Assembly (NCBI GenBank): GCA_022495005.1
Contig: JAGYXB010001048.1
Location: 62,001 to 126,000, forward strand
Direction: 5' to 3'
DNA: 64,000 bases
From: Rhyacophila brunnea
Lineage: Eukaryota; Arthropoda; Insecta; Trichoptera; Rhyacophilidae
Each line of letters begins with the position of its first letter. The stretch's first letter is position 1. The notes beneath the pieces are model-generated. The model was not told where the DNA came from. It saw nothing but the letters and a program-made list of their open reading frames with translations, and did no database searches. Both the position numbers and the translations under genes were made by a program. Shown piece after piece: positions 12,460 through 24,823 of the stretch.

Positions 12460-13935
12460 CTACCGTTGAAGTGAATGATATTATGTACCTACATAAATAC
12501 TAAAAAATGACTTTAGTACTGAATTAGGTGTGCAATAAATTATACGATCTTTACATCAAATTTAATAGATAAAAGTCGCTCTGTAAATGGGGAAACCGTG
12601 TCACATTTTTGTATAAGACGTGTTATTACTCTATCCATACAAATGAAGCGAATGTGTCGTCGGTTTTATAAATAGATCTCGCGCACGCTCCCCTTTTATA
12701 ACGTGAGCCCACCCCAAACATATTTATGTTGTTACCGTATCAACATACACATTTGGGGATCGTTTGTGGGTTTAGATATTTTGATATAATGATGAATTTA
12801 CGATATTATAACATAAGAAAAGTAATTTACATTTTTATTTAATATTTACGTATTTCACAAGCATAGTGAACCAAGTACATTTTGGTTATTTTTGAGTAAG
12901 CTATGTTCAAACATAATATTTGAGTATTACTAATTTCTGTAAGGTGTGATTACAATTCTGAGGTGTTATTTTGAGTACATTTACGTTACCTTACGTTACG
13001 TTACGTATTAATAAATTTTAATTGAAAATTGTCAATAAGATGTAGGTATCTAGGTATTAAGTTTAAGCTTCATAATTAAAAGAAAAAAACAATTATAAAA
13101 TAATTTTCTTCGACCGAGTAGAGTTATAAATAAATGTCAATAGTAAATATTTAGATCTATAAGGCGCGTGTTGATGTGATTTTGTTAGTACATATTCACA
13201 AAAAAAAAATCAAAAATAAATTTCACTTGACATAGGAATATCACATAGGCACATTTTAGCAGCTGCTTTTTCATTCGTTTCGGCTAGCCACGTGGCGTTA
13301 CTGTCCTGGCATGGCCTCGCATATGCACACAACAAAATTGCAACATTGCGCCCATAATTTTATGTATGCCTATATCCCAGTCGAGACGATTTCCAATGTG
13401 CGATTGGGCTAATAGTTTAGAATAGAAAGACGGTGGGTCAGTGGTTGGGTGCTAAATCCGGACGTGTGTGTTTATGAATCCTTTATTAAGGAACATGTTT
13501 ACAAATACATCGCTTCGCGTATATCTCGAATAATTGGGGGGTTGAAAATATTTTGGAAGCTGCATATTATTATTATTATTTGACGTAAAGACAGTTGTGG
13601 AATTTTGAAACTGTAATACAAGGGAAAAGATTATGTATTTTGGATAATATTATTCAAGATTTTCAATTAAATTAACAACTATCTCACCGTTAAAACATGA
13701 TTTTATTATTATAAAAGTGTGTTATATTGTTTAATAGTTTGAATCTCAGACTGATTAAAATTCATATGTTGGTTTCTTTCAAAACTAATAAAAAACATAA
13801 TTTTAGAGAGTTAATCTAAGATTTTTCGGTAAAAATGAATTAATTCCAATCGAAAACCATTTTGATTTTATAATAATGATTTTATCATTATTCATGATGT
13901 ATAATTGTAGATGTACGCTCTGTCTATTATAAATG
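12460..13935. other. No gene recognised
   Basis: Holds five TTACG units at 12979-13005 and a GC-balanced patch at 13270-13460. Confidence 0.45.
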
Positions 13936-13943
13936 GTTGTCTA

Positions 13944-14242
13944 CAGGGAACTCAGAAATAATGGGAACTGAAATAACTAAAGGGTAAGGAGTAGCAGTTA
14001 ACCGATCTAGAGTAAGGAAAAATTCGGGATAAACTTTAACACGTGTCAAGAATACGTCATAAGTCAAATACTGACAATTTACTGCCCTCGGTTTATGCAT
14101 TGACGCTCATTTAATATTGGTGTATTACACACACTATCGCACGTGCATAATGCGTGTTTCATTTTCATAGGACACTCAAACACATTCAAAACTCTGCAAA
14201 ATGTAGCGTATTAAAGGAATTCTATTTATTATCTATTCTGTG
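13944..14242 (-). mobile_element. hAT-like MITE, CAGGGAAC family, copy 3
   Basis: 299 bp, reversed, CAGGGAAC at the left and TTCTGTG at the right. Flanks GTTGTCTA and GTTGTATA agree at 7/8. Confidence 0.85.
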
Positions 14243-14666
14243 GTTGTATATGATTAAAAACCATAACCGTTATATCAGTAAAACATACGTTTTTTCCGGT
14301 ATATACTATAAATTCGCCCCAATGATTTTCTGTGCCAATTTTTATTTAATATTGTAAAAGTATAACTGCAAATTTTATACAATACCACACGTGGCCTACT
14401 GGGACAACCAACAAAGAATATACAACACTTTATATTGTGATCGTGTTATCCAACCTTTGACGCGCCTATTGGGTCTGTGCCCTATTGTGTGATACATAAT
14501 TGGGTGTTGCTATTATTTATTATTCCTTTATAATATCGTTTATTATGTTCTATTATCATTTCTATTATGTACATAAGTATTTAGGTGGCCTTAAATTCGG
14601 AGGTATGATATAACGTAATATAATATTTATATGTTTGTAACAGTGGGTGTAAATGTTGGTCTGAAA

Positions 14667-14951
14667 CACAGAACAGATTAATAAATAGAATTCGGATAGT
14701 ATCTAATACACTACATTTTGAAGCAGGGTTTTGAATGTGTGAGTGTCCTACTTATAAACTTGCAATAGTGTGTGTTGCAACTGCAGCCTTCAAATACCAA
14801 TATTGAATGAGTGTCAGTGCATGAACTGAGAGTCATTGTCAGAACGAAGGACAAGCTTAGAATGACTCGCTCACCACACTCTAGTTCGGTTGCCTGTTAG
14901 TTACTTCACACCTGTTAGGTATTTCAGTTCCCATTAATTCTGTGTTCGTTG
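14667..14951 (+). mobile_element. hAT-like MITE, CAGGGAAC family, copy 4
   Basis: 285 bp, CACAGAAC to GTTCGTTG. Perfect duplication GTCTGAAA at 14659-14666 and 14952-14959. Only 424 bp from copy 3 and in opposite orientation. Confidence 0.88.
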
Positions 14952-15086
14952 GTCTGAAATATAAATCTGTTTTTGTTAAAATGCTGGTATTTTTACTAAC
15001 TCTTTAATTTCACTTGGTCTAATAAATTTCATCGCAAATACGTCATTGTATAAGTTCAGTGGATGTGCACGATAGCTAAGAACTAT

Positions 15087-15150
15087 GGACCGAGAAGTGT
15101 GGAAGGAGTTAAGGTAGGTCTTCATCCAGCAGTGGATAGACCTCGACTGA
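15087..15150 (+). repeat. Tiny RTE-like LINE 3' terminus
   Basis: Encodes MDREVWKELR, then VFIQQWIDLD with tandem stops and a short TGATGATGA tail. This is the last ~60 bp of the LINE family seen in longer form at 32486-32937. Confidence 0.7.
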
Positions 15151-15949
15151 TGATGACAATCATATTATATTAATATATGTTTGCTTTTACGTGTTACCGA
15201 ATTGACGTTTCTTGTGGCGTTCCAAACATTCCCAAACAGTCGTCATACAACATCTTAAATCGATCATTTATAAAACGAATCGTTGTATAAATAAATAATA
15301 TATGATTATTTGTATTAAAATCCATTCATGCTCCTTTGTGTGGGGATCTCATTGTGGCGCAACAAAGAAGGTGAAAAAGCCACTCAAGGTGTTGGGGTCG
15401 CTTCTCTTTTTATAATATCTCGATATGTGTCTATAATTGGCGTCGCATTGCTGTGGTTCGCGAGCACAGATTTGTGAAAATAACTAATTTATATTATAAT
15501 TAATTACCTGCACTTTTTATAGAGACGCATTTTGCAACATGAAGAAATCGTTCTAGTCATGTCGTTTAGTAGTTTAAAAATATAAATTTATAATATATTC
15601 CTGACAAGTGAAGGGTGACTATACATACCTACTAATTATGTATTATTCACTTTAATTGTGTTGTAAGGGATAAATAAAGTTTTGATGTAGGGAAAATGTA
15701 ACCAACATCACACGTATTTGGATTGAATATTAAAAACGAATTTGTTTATAAATAATAAATTAATTTTGGTGACAGACTAAATTGATTCACAGTGAAGAGA
15801 TAATTAAATAATAAGAAAATATAAAGTTCTGAATCCACATAATTCAATAAGGGTTAGAACTGGGTTTGTTTTAGAAATAGATTGTCATCTATCACAGTTA
15901 TTCATACATTATTTGAAGTTCTGAAGAATTTACCAAAATACGTAGTAGA

Positions 15950-16010
15950 TTTTTGGGTTTCCACCGCGTGTACTTCTTCCTTCTTTCCTCGACGTTTCGG
16001 GCTCGTTACA
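15950..16010. repeat. Short repeat pair with 48640-48705
   Basis: TCTTCCTT...CCTCGACGTTTCGGGCTCGTT resembles TCTTCGTCTTACCTCGACGTTTCGGATTCGTT near 48663-48700. Such CGACGTTTCGG words occur at transposon ends in arthropods, but no full element is visible at either site. Confidence 0.35.
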
Positions 16011-16487
16011 GAGGCCATTATTAAGAGATATGTGTTATGATGAAGTGTAGAGAAGGTTCGCTCTATGAATGCCAAAAGTAATCCAATTAGCTAAGAGCTA
16101 ACGTTGCTCAGAGTAATGTGGCGATGTTACAACCAGAGATACCGGATCGAATATTGGGTTTTTACTTAAAGTTAATAAAATAAAATGCCTAGGTATAGAA
16201 AAACATTTATACAATCTATGTAGGAACTTGAATTTGTATGCAATTGTCAAAAAAAAGAGAAGGAATGTACCTATTTACTAAAATGTTTTATTCAGTTTCG
16301 TTTGTATTCTTATGATTTGTATAAATGCTGACCATTTTCAGGCCGTGGCACTGATTATGATTGTAGTGCTAGTTATTGATTATCATCTAATAGTCTAATA
16401 CAATGCGGTAACCTGTGCGCAATAAATGAAAATTTTCGATTGCATATTTCGTTCACATGAATACCATTTATTTCAATATGCCATAAC

Positions 16488-17323
16488 TAGGGATTCCAAT
16501 CCCGGGATCCCGAATCCCGCGCTATTTTCGATACCTATGAATCCCGGGATTGATAAACATAATCCCGGGATTTCGGGATTGATTTTATTTATCAATTTTT
16601 ATGGAAAATAAAATAAAAGCGAAAATAAAACAGAAAAAATACTTTTAATAAAAAATAACTACATTAGAAATAAACTGAGTTTGAATGAAGTTTGATTTAT
16701 ACCCATGTGTAGGTTGCCGATTCATTTTATTTTTTCACATGAATTATTAAAAATGAGAAAGATTGGAAAAAAACAATGCTTCGCACATTTAACAAAGTAA
16801 TTCCACCATGATATCACTAATTAGATTTTGCAGGTTGAGCAAGTAGCTGACATCCATTTCTCGTAAAAAAAAAACAAAATCTGTTAATACAACCTCTACT
16901 CTGTGTAGGCCCATATGATCCTATTAGGATCGGACATGGTCGAAAAATTAGATGTATGATGCGAAAAGGCCATAAGTACGCCATGATTATTTGCTTTACT
17001 ATTTTAAATCTCGCTAATCCATTCATTATGTCTTTACTATCAGAAACAGCAATCTCGTATTAAATTCACATTATTATTTATATTACAATATTATTTACTC
17101 CATTAAACTTGTGTATTTCCAAGAATTAACGTATACAATATTAACAATAAATGTCTTAAATAGTATAAATTATACTAGATTTATTTTTGACCGATTTTAT
17201 CAATGTTAATTGTAAATATAAACATTTTATATTAACAATGGAAAAAAATGCCAATCCCGGGATTGTCAAATTGTAATCCCGAAATCCCGGGATCAGAATT
17301 TTGGCTCGGGATTGGATTCCCTA
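16488..17323 (+). mobile_element. hAT-like MITE, CCCGGGATT-rich family, copy A (with nested SINE piece)
   Basis: 836 bp with ends TAGGGATTCCAATCCCGGG and (inverted) CGGGATTGGATTCCCTA. Duplication GCCATAAC is perfect at 16480-16487 and 17324-17331. The sub-terminal parts repeat TCCCGGGATT several times. A headless SINE piece lies inside at 16831-16940. Confidence 0.92.
16831..16940 (+). repeat. Headless SINE piece nested in hAT-like element
   Basis: GGTTGAGCAAGTAGCTGACA through TAGGATCGGACATGGTCG matches the body and tail of SINE copy 1, with no tRNA-like head. It lies inside the hAT-like element 16488-17323. Confidence 0.85.
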
Positions 17324-17331
17324 GCCATAAC

Positions 17332-18624
17332 CATTATTTTACTATATTGCATTAGAAGTATGTGCACTACCATCCAAATTTACAGTTTCGTGTCACTATA
17401 ACGGGTCTCGGCTCTCTATATTTTGTGTGATGCCTTTATAATTTTTTGACTCTAATTTATTGATTATATATTTCGGTGTTTATGTCAATTTGGTAAGGTA
17501 CATTTAAATTTAAACAACCTTATTTTCAAATACGGTAGGTAGTAATTTTCTTATATGGTTAGGTACTAAATAATTTATTGTGCAACCGTTATATAGTCGG
17601 TAAGGACAAGAAAATGTTTCACACCTCTGCCTTATAAGGTTTATATTGTCAATGGAATCTTTTTGAATTAGGCGTGTTCAAATTAACCGCATTTGAATAA
17701 GCCGTCTGTTGTTCGGTTGTTTGTATAAAAATAAATGAAAATTTCGGCTACCATCGCTACCTACAACTCTCAGTTATTTATACAATGTACCTACCTACTT
17801 AAAACGAGAACAAAGCGTTGATTATTAAAAGTTGTGGAAACAGTTGGAAATCAATGTAAATTGGATTTCAATTAAGTTGCACTATGAAGAACAAATAAAC
17901 GTTAATACGTCTTGAATCATCATATTTGAATTTATATTTCTTTCTGACTTGATTTCTATTATTTACACAGTACGATCGTCGAACCAAAGATTATGTTAAT
18001 ACGGAATCAGTTCGGAGAGTAATAAGTATTAAAGTATATTTTTATATTATCCCTGTCTAAATAAAATTTGTAATAAACATTTAAAAGTCCATACATATAA
18101 ATACGTGGTCCATCGGATTTGGATCTTGATCACTTCACAAAGATGTCTTGTAGAAGGCTATGTTTTTACCTACTAGAGGCACCTAGCGGAAAAATACAAA
18201 GCTTACAATTTGAGACATTTTTTGATAATTTACAATTTCAACTGTGTTAATTAATAAATATGTATCTGAAAACATTAAAATGAAAAATATTTTTTGTTTC
18301 AAGTCAAAGATAAACTTACAATATATAGTAACATGTGAATTTGTTGAATCGGACCCCATCTTATTATTAAGTACATATATTTTATGGTCATATTTATTAT
18401 TAAAATTTAGTTTATTAAGTTTTCTAAGCATCGCCTAAGAGATTTTTGACTATTTCATAGTTTTAATATTTTTTATATTTATTTAAAAAAAAATCGATTA
18501 TTATTTTAAATATAAATGTGAATAACTTGAATTCCTTTTTATTTATGGAATTGAAAATGGATGCTGTCCACTAACTAATTATTCCTATTGGGTTCATGCT
18601 CCATATCTGAACATACAATAAATG
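17332..18624. other. No gene recognised
   Basis: AT-rich. The two opposed frames at 18183-18438 are shadows of each other without motifs. Confidence 0.5.
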
Positions 18625-18690
18625 TGAATTTGCCAGATCTGGGATTCAAACCCGATAACACCCTGGAGTTGTAGCTATCGGTTACTAACA
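18625..18690 (-). repeat. Possible SINE head fragment
   Basis: GCCAGATCTGGGATTCAAAC resembles the rc B-box side of the tRNA-like head. The body is not present, and a hAT-like fragment follows directly. Confidence 0.35.
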
Positions 18691-18778
18691 ACACTACGGG
18701 GTGTGGTATAACAGTCTACGGATCTCAAGTGTGGAAAAATATGAGATAAACACGTATTAAAGAATTATGATGTTTTCA
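18686..18778 (-). repeat. Fragment of the CAGGGAAC hAT-like family
   Basis: ACGGGGTGTGG, GGATCTCAAGTGTGGAAAA and ATAAACACGTATTAAAGAAT parallel the left third of copies 2 and 3. No ends or target duplications are visible. Confidence 0.55.
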
Positions 18779-19104
18779 ATAGTTACGTCTATTTATATTA
18801 TAATAATATACATAATTAACGTGTATCATGTAAATCTATCGCGCTTTCAATATTTGAGAATAGAACAGAATATACTTGAATTTTATGACATGACCGTCAT
18901 AAAGTAACCTGATTTCAAATTTTGGTGTAAGTATAGCGATGATTTTTACATATCCATTTTATTAATCTGGTCTGTGGTTGCTCACATACTTTTTACGAGG
19001 AATTTTTGCCAGCCATATTCGCCCTACCTTTGCTTGCCGAATGAAAGAACATGCCAGACTCGGAATTTCACCCGTGAGGAAAAAAACGATATTAAAACTA
19101 AATG

Positions 19105-19460
19105 TAAATAATTACAAGATAAAAAGAACTTTTTATATACTACGTTTTTAAATTTTCTGTTGAATCATAATTATACGGTTTGGCCGGTGTAGTTACGACG
19201 TAACTGTTATGTAGTTATTTTATCGTATCAGATTGAGTAGGTGTCTACCTGCCAAGATTAATAATATAATTAATTTACTGAAAATCATTTCAAACCTACG
19301 TCAGGATAAATCCCATATTGCTTCCCAAATGTTAGTTATGTATTTTAAAAGTTTAAAATGTCTAGCTAGTCGGGAAGTTAGTTAAAAATCGATTGCCAGA
19401 TTTGTACTGGATAAACAACCACCGGACAAACAAGGATACGAGCTAAGAAAAACGTGGTAA
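19105..19460 (+). mobile_element. Dispersed ACGTTTTT-ended family, copy 4, with replaced middle
   Basis: Both ends match copies 2 and 3 (TAATTACAAGATAAAAAGAA; CTAGCTAGTCGGGAAGTTAG; AAGAAAAACGTGGTA). The middle of the other copies is missing and replaced by unrelated DNA, of which 19218-19333 is duplicated elsewhere in the window. Confidence 0.65.
19218..19333 (+). repeat. ~115-bp repeat, partner at 44227-44343
   Basis: TTATCGTATCAGATTGAGTA through TTGCTTCCCAAATGTT matches 44227-44343 on the opposite strand with only about three differences by eye, far closer than other repeat pairs here. It sits inside a copy of the ACGTTTTT-ended family. Confidence 0.8.
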
Positions 19461-19497
19461 AATAACAAGAATTTCGTTTAATATAATATTATTAAGG

Positions 19498-19890
19498 TTA
19501 TCATCGTCAGCCTGAATCTATCCACTGCTGGATGAATGCCTCTTCTACCTGCTTCCACTTCTCTCGGTCCCGTGCATTGCGTTGCCACGTACTTCCGCAG
19601 AACTTTATCATTTCATTGATCCAACGGCCTCTACGTCTACCTTGCGGACGTTTTGTACTTCTTGGATACCACCGGATGACTAGATTTGTCCAACGATTGT
19701 CTCTTCTTCGAGCTATGTGTCCAGCCCATCTCCGTTTAAGGCTTTTAATAAACTCTATTACATCGCAAACCCTTGTCTGCTTCCTTCCTTATCCACTCAT
19801 TCCTCTTTTGTCCTTTCGCATTATACCCAGCATGCACCTCTCCATACCACGTTGTGCTACTCTAAGTTTCTGGATCTCTCTTCCTAAGTA
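19498..19890 (-). pseudogene. RTE-like LINE 3' fragment
   Basis: The minus strand of this segment is the same family as the copy at 32486-32937: its 3' terminus (rc of ATCATCGTCAGCCTG...ATCCACTGCTGGATGAA) encodes the FIQQWID-type ending, and inner parts match the GHIARR and GRRRRGRWIN-like region. The plus-strand open frame over it is only a shadow. Several frame breaks mean it cannot code. Confidence 0.75.
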
Positions 19891-20253
19891 TTAAGGTTAT
19901 ATTATGTAGATATTAATTAGTATTTAGTGAGTAGACTTTCAAATTTGCATCCAAATATAATTATTATATTATGATGTTGGTAGGTTGGCACATAGGGCAG
20001 AGTAGAATTCAGGGACAGGTGACAATTTAACTGTGCATTAATTTTGTAAGCACCTTTACAAAAAGTTGATTTACCTTTACAATTATTACAGTAAACCTAT
20101 TTGTATTTTTCGCTCTATCAGGTATCTATATTATATTGTTTAATATTGATTAAATACTAACAATTCATCTATATTTGTCACCTTTAAATGCATGGAAGAT
20201 TAAGTGTCCGATGCTTATTATGCATATAACATTAAGTCAGTGGTAGATATTAT

Positions 20254-20782
20254 CAGGGGCGGCTCTACATTAAGGTTTCGTAGGGACCATCCCCACATCG
20301 TTATCATGTCAAAAATACATGCCCGATATTTTTATATTATACATTGTCATAATATACCAACTTAATTACATGATTAAATGAACTATTTAATTTATTTTAT
20401 CCATCTAAACCGTCGCAATTTTATAGAGATATTTAGTCACTCAGTCCCATCCCATTGCCGCGGTACAAATCTCGTTCTACAAAGGATGTGAATGCATTAG
20501 CGTTAGTATAGGTATACGGGGGAACGAATCAAATAACCCCTAGGTGAGTAAAAACGTTCGCTGTATATCGTTGTTCAAAACTGGTGAGGGTAAGTCTATA
20601 ATAATTATTATTTTTAAGAACGCTTTTTAGATGTAATTAAGTAACGACTTGGATAATCATATTATTATATATGTAGCTACTAGCTTGGTTCATATTGTAT
20701 AATATGAGAAAGTAGGTATGTATGTATATTTAATAATTAATGGCTAAACCCCACCACCTGGAAAGTTGTCGAACCGCTACTG
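20254..20782 (+). mobile_element. hAT-like element, CAGGGGCGGCTC ends
   Basis: 529 bp between CAGGGGCGGCTCTAC and the inverted GTCGAACCGCTACTG (11 of 15 matching). Perfect 8-bp duplication GATATTAT at 20246-20253 and 20783-20790. No coding capacity. Confidence 0.88.
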
Positions 20783-20863
20783 GATATTATATAAAACAAC
20801 TACAAACTATAATGAAGCTATAATGAATGCTCATAATCTCAGATAACAATGGTTATCTACATT

Positions 20864-20879
20864 AATAATAATAATAATA
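20864..20879. repeat. AAT microsatellite
   Basis: Uninterrupted AATAATAATAATAAT run. Similar shorter ATT/AAT runs are common across the window. Confidence 0.8.
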
Positions 20880-21519
20880 GATCTCACTCTTTTAGATGAA
20901 TGCGTATAAGCTCTAAGGAACACTTTGAAAAATCTCCCCTAAGAACATTACTTGGTAATCCCCCGGTTTGTGTGTCCACTAGGATTAATTTGTTCACTTC
21001 ATTAGAGCCGGTCAGTTTGTGGGACTACATTCTCCCCTTCTTATAATGTAATTCATTATATTACTATTATAATGCTTTCTTGTGAGAAAATAATGAATAC
21101 CGGGTCAGATACAATACGTTTATTGTTTTGTCGTGTATTATTTTACACTTTGGTAATAATTGTTGTGTTTCTCATGTCTTTTTTATTTTAATCCAGGTGT
21201 AAACTCTGCTTTATAATAATATATTATTTTAATATCCACAATACTTGGTAAGAATACAAAAAAGCTTGATTGTGATGATAATACCCTCTTAGAAAGAGGG
21301 AGTGATTTTAAAATCACATCGTGATTATATGAATGATAATAGGGTTGGAAGAAAATGTTTTCACGATTTAAAAAAACATATTTGCAAAAATATCATTTGG
21401 ATGTCTGAACCAGATTCTAGCAATTATTAACGGATATAATCCGTTTTGGTTTACTTGCATAAATTGGCTTGTGCTAATTTGTTCGTGATTTGAAGTCATT
21501 AAATAAAAATTCAATTATT

Positions 21520-21945
21520 AGGCTCCGAAACCCTCCAGAGACGAAAAAAGCAGTTTATTTAGGTGAATGGAATATTGGTATTTCACTTTATTCGTCAGGA
21601 CCTCATGACTAGATGATTTGGATGTCGAAAAGCAATTTCAACGGCTTGGCCACTCTCTTATTGGTGTTATACGACACTCAAGGTTTATGTCAGTTGAATA
21701 CTTCACATGCATTCGATAACTAATTGTGGATGGTACAGGTTGCTATAACTCGTATATTATAGCGACCTGTAGCTATAGCTGCAGGGTAGGTCTTTATAGC
21801 TACACTAACAACTGAGTATGGGGGATGTATCTAGAAAAATGCGACGAAAAGCAGTAATTCCCTTCCTGCCGCCTTAAAAAATCAAATTCGAAATGGACCC
21901 CTCCCAAACCATTTTCTGCGTGTGCGCCTGATCTCAATGTATGTA
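21520..21945 (-). repeat. Long diverged repeat, partner at 44885-45440
   Basis: TTATTTAGGTGAATGGAATA, GGACCTCATGACTAGATGAT, GCTATAACTCG, TTTATAGCTACACT, and CGAAATGGACCCCTCCC...GTGTGCGCCTGA occur in the same order as in the partner. The CCTCATGACT part resembles the LINE 3' tail at 4640-4680, so this may be a LINE 3' end read on the minus strand. Confidence 0.6.
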
Positions 21946-23710
21946 TTAATTAAAACGGAGTTTATTTGGTAGGTGCATTTTTTGAATGATCTATTGAGAA
22001 GTAGCTTTATCAAAAATTGTAAAAATGTTAAAGAAAGAATCGTTTTAAAATTATTGTAAAGTCAGTGTTGCAGCACAAAATAATATTATGTCACATTGTT
22101 ATCAATTCTAAGTAAAATAAATAAATGATGAAGTAATATTTCCGTGAAAGGGTTCATTACACGATTTCTTCGCAATTTATTTTATATTCAAAGTGCCGTA
22201 AGTCGATATAAGTAACAATATAAGCCTCTTTTTAATGTAAAACACGTCTAACCTCAATTTTCTGACCGTTAATTTAGCCAAGTTACTTGTTTATTGCGAT
22301 TTTCGCATTAAGTCGCACTGATAAGAAATGATAAAGTCAACTCGCATGCTCGGCTAGTGGATATAACAATAATAATTAATAATATAAACTCATTCATTTC
22401 AAGGAATATGTAATTTTATGATAAAAATGTTTCTTTAATAGAATTTAAAGTACACGTTTGCAATCACAATATTTAAATATATGTTTTTCCATTTTGCATT
22501 TTTATGAAGGTCAAAAGAGTTACGTTTAATCACGTATCATTTCACAGTCATTCTACCTAAGGATTTTCAATCCTGGCAAAATATCGTTTGCTGGAATCGA
22601 TTCGATTTAGATATAAGGAGTCTTATAGGTACACATATCCGTATTAGTAATTTTTAAGGTAATTCCATTTTCAAAACGAAAGATGATTCGTGTAGGTTGG
22701 TAACAAGTTCATTATTTTATTATTTTATTGGCAACCCCAAAATCAAAATGACGGCTCGCGTTCTGTTATGGAATCCGTTACTTTGTTTACATAACCTACA
22801 TACCTACACATTTATTGGTGTTTTACGTGATTATTCATCTAAAAATAATGCTAACCGTATTTTCTTCGGCTGCCTACAAAAAAATAAATTTCTCTCAGAA
22901 AAAATGTAAAAAATAATTTAAAAAATATCTTAAATTTTTACATTTTGTGGCCAGTTTTGCGTAATGTCTGTTAAATGCATATTTATGGGCTTTTGCACTT
23001 ATTTATAAAACATCGTAAATTGCCCGACGATAGCTGTGATCAAGACTCGTTTTTTTTAACCCAATGTATTCAAAAAAACTGGAGGAGATATGCGGATTTC
23101 GTTTAACAGTCACTGGACATGGTGGAAGATGTTAAAAAAATATTGTCTTCCATCATTATGATGGGAGACAAATACGAAAAATTCGCCAATATTTTATCCA
23201 TAAATCTGTGTGGACATTGGGATGTTGTTTTCCGCATATAAACAAATACTGGCAGATATGCGGAAAAATTTAATGCCCATACATAAAAAAAAAATCTTGT
23301 ATTGTATAATAGTATTTAAAAATAGTTAAGTGTGTCGTTTTTTAAAGTTGTGTTTAGTTTAGGTATATTGTATTTCTTATTTAATTATTTGTACTTAAAA
23401 AAAAAACATTTTTTTAAATATATTAACTACCTGAAGTACCCGGCTTCGCACAGGGTCGCTTCGTAGTTATATTTATCTTAGATATTTAAAAAAATAATAA
23501 GAGATTATTATTTTTTTAATATCAAAATATCTGTGTAATACAATATGGCAATATGAAAATTCTAATAGGAGTAAAGGTCAAACAAAAGAACACTAAATTA
23601 AAATCGAATACAAAATATGCAAACGTTATTAATGTTATTAATATGTAGTAAAAAAAAATCAAAATTGGATGGAACAAACAAACAATAAACTTTGTATTTT
23701 ATATAATACT
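21946..23710. other. AT-rich DNA, nothing firm
   Basis: TATGCGGA words recur (23089, 23235, 23257). The frame at 22697-22909 has no recognised motif. Confidence 0.45.
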
Positions 23711-24115
23711 AATTCAGAAACCTTCGCAGGTATATGCATAACAACTGACAAAAGTTTCATCGCAATCGGATGAATGGTATATACGCGCATATATACGCGT
23801 ATATATACGGTAATGGCGAATACGAATAGAAGAAGAAGATGATTTTCTAATTCAGAAATCTTTGTGGGCATGCGCACGACAACTCACCAAAATTTCATTG
23901 CAATCGGATGAATGGTATAGGAACGCATACGAATAGAAGAAGAAAAAGATGGTTGTACTAATTCAGAAACCTTCGCAGGTGTGCGCACAACAACTGACAA
24001 AAGTTTCATCCCAATCGGATGAATGGTATTAGGAACGCATACGAATAGAAGAAGAAGAAGATGTTTGTACTAGTTCAAAAACTTTCGCGGACGTGCGCAC
24101 AACAACTGAAATTTG
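23711..24115. repeat. Tandem repeat, about 111-bp unit, 3-4 copies
   Basis: Units begin near 23711, 23849, 23960 and 24072 with AATTCAGAAACCTTCGCAGG. They share GCGCACAACAACTGACAAAA, CAATCGGATGAATGGTAT and ACGCATACGAATAGAAGAAG. Unit 1 is longer because of an alternating purine-pyrimidine insert (TATACGCGCATATATACGCG). The array follows a CCCGGCTTCGCACAGGG word (23439-23455) that occurs at ends of some insect transposons. Confidence 0.85.
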
Positions 24116-24823
24116 TGTTTTCTTTTAATGATTAAAATTAATAATTCGTTTTCCGATTTCTATCATTGTTGATTTGTATCAATATTGGGCGAAGTAAATT
24201 TTTAACTGCATATTTTTTTCTTTTTAGTGCATATCATAATGATTTTAAGTGCATAGTATGTGCTTGCATATAATCATGACGTTATTTGTTGCATATAAAT
24301 TTGCTCCTTAGTAATTACTATATTATTATGTAAAAGACGTGATAATAAAATTCCCCGAAGGAAAAATTATGAAAAAACTCATACCTAATCGATGTTGATT
24401 GTGGGAAGGCAGTAGGTAGGTAGGTAATAACACCACATGCTCATAGGTAATCACACGAACGTTTTAAAAGTTATGTTATTTTTATCGTAGACTACTATAA
24501 CTGACATATTGAGGCAGTTTCATTCGTCATCCATTTTTATTGCCTTGCATTATTGATAACGACAAACGTAAATTATTATTGTTTGCAAAATAATGATTAT
24601 TATTGCGATTTAAATAATGCAGTATGCATGTATTGAGGTGCGATTAAAACGTCTACATATTATATTATAATAATATATAAAATTATTTTATATAATATTA
24701 TCAGTAGAGTTATGTGTTGGACCTTGGTTTATTGCAGTTTTCTTTAACACGTTGACTCCCAATCGAGTACTAATTTTATGAAGGGAATGAAGGACCACGG
24801 TATTAACTCATTAAGTCATCGTA

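Larger units (their letters stand above)
14960..16479. other. No gene recognised
   Basis: Apart from the LINE terminus at 15087-15150 and the repeat pair word at 15950, only AT-rich DNA with a GC-balanced patch at 15340-15470. Confidence 0.45.
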
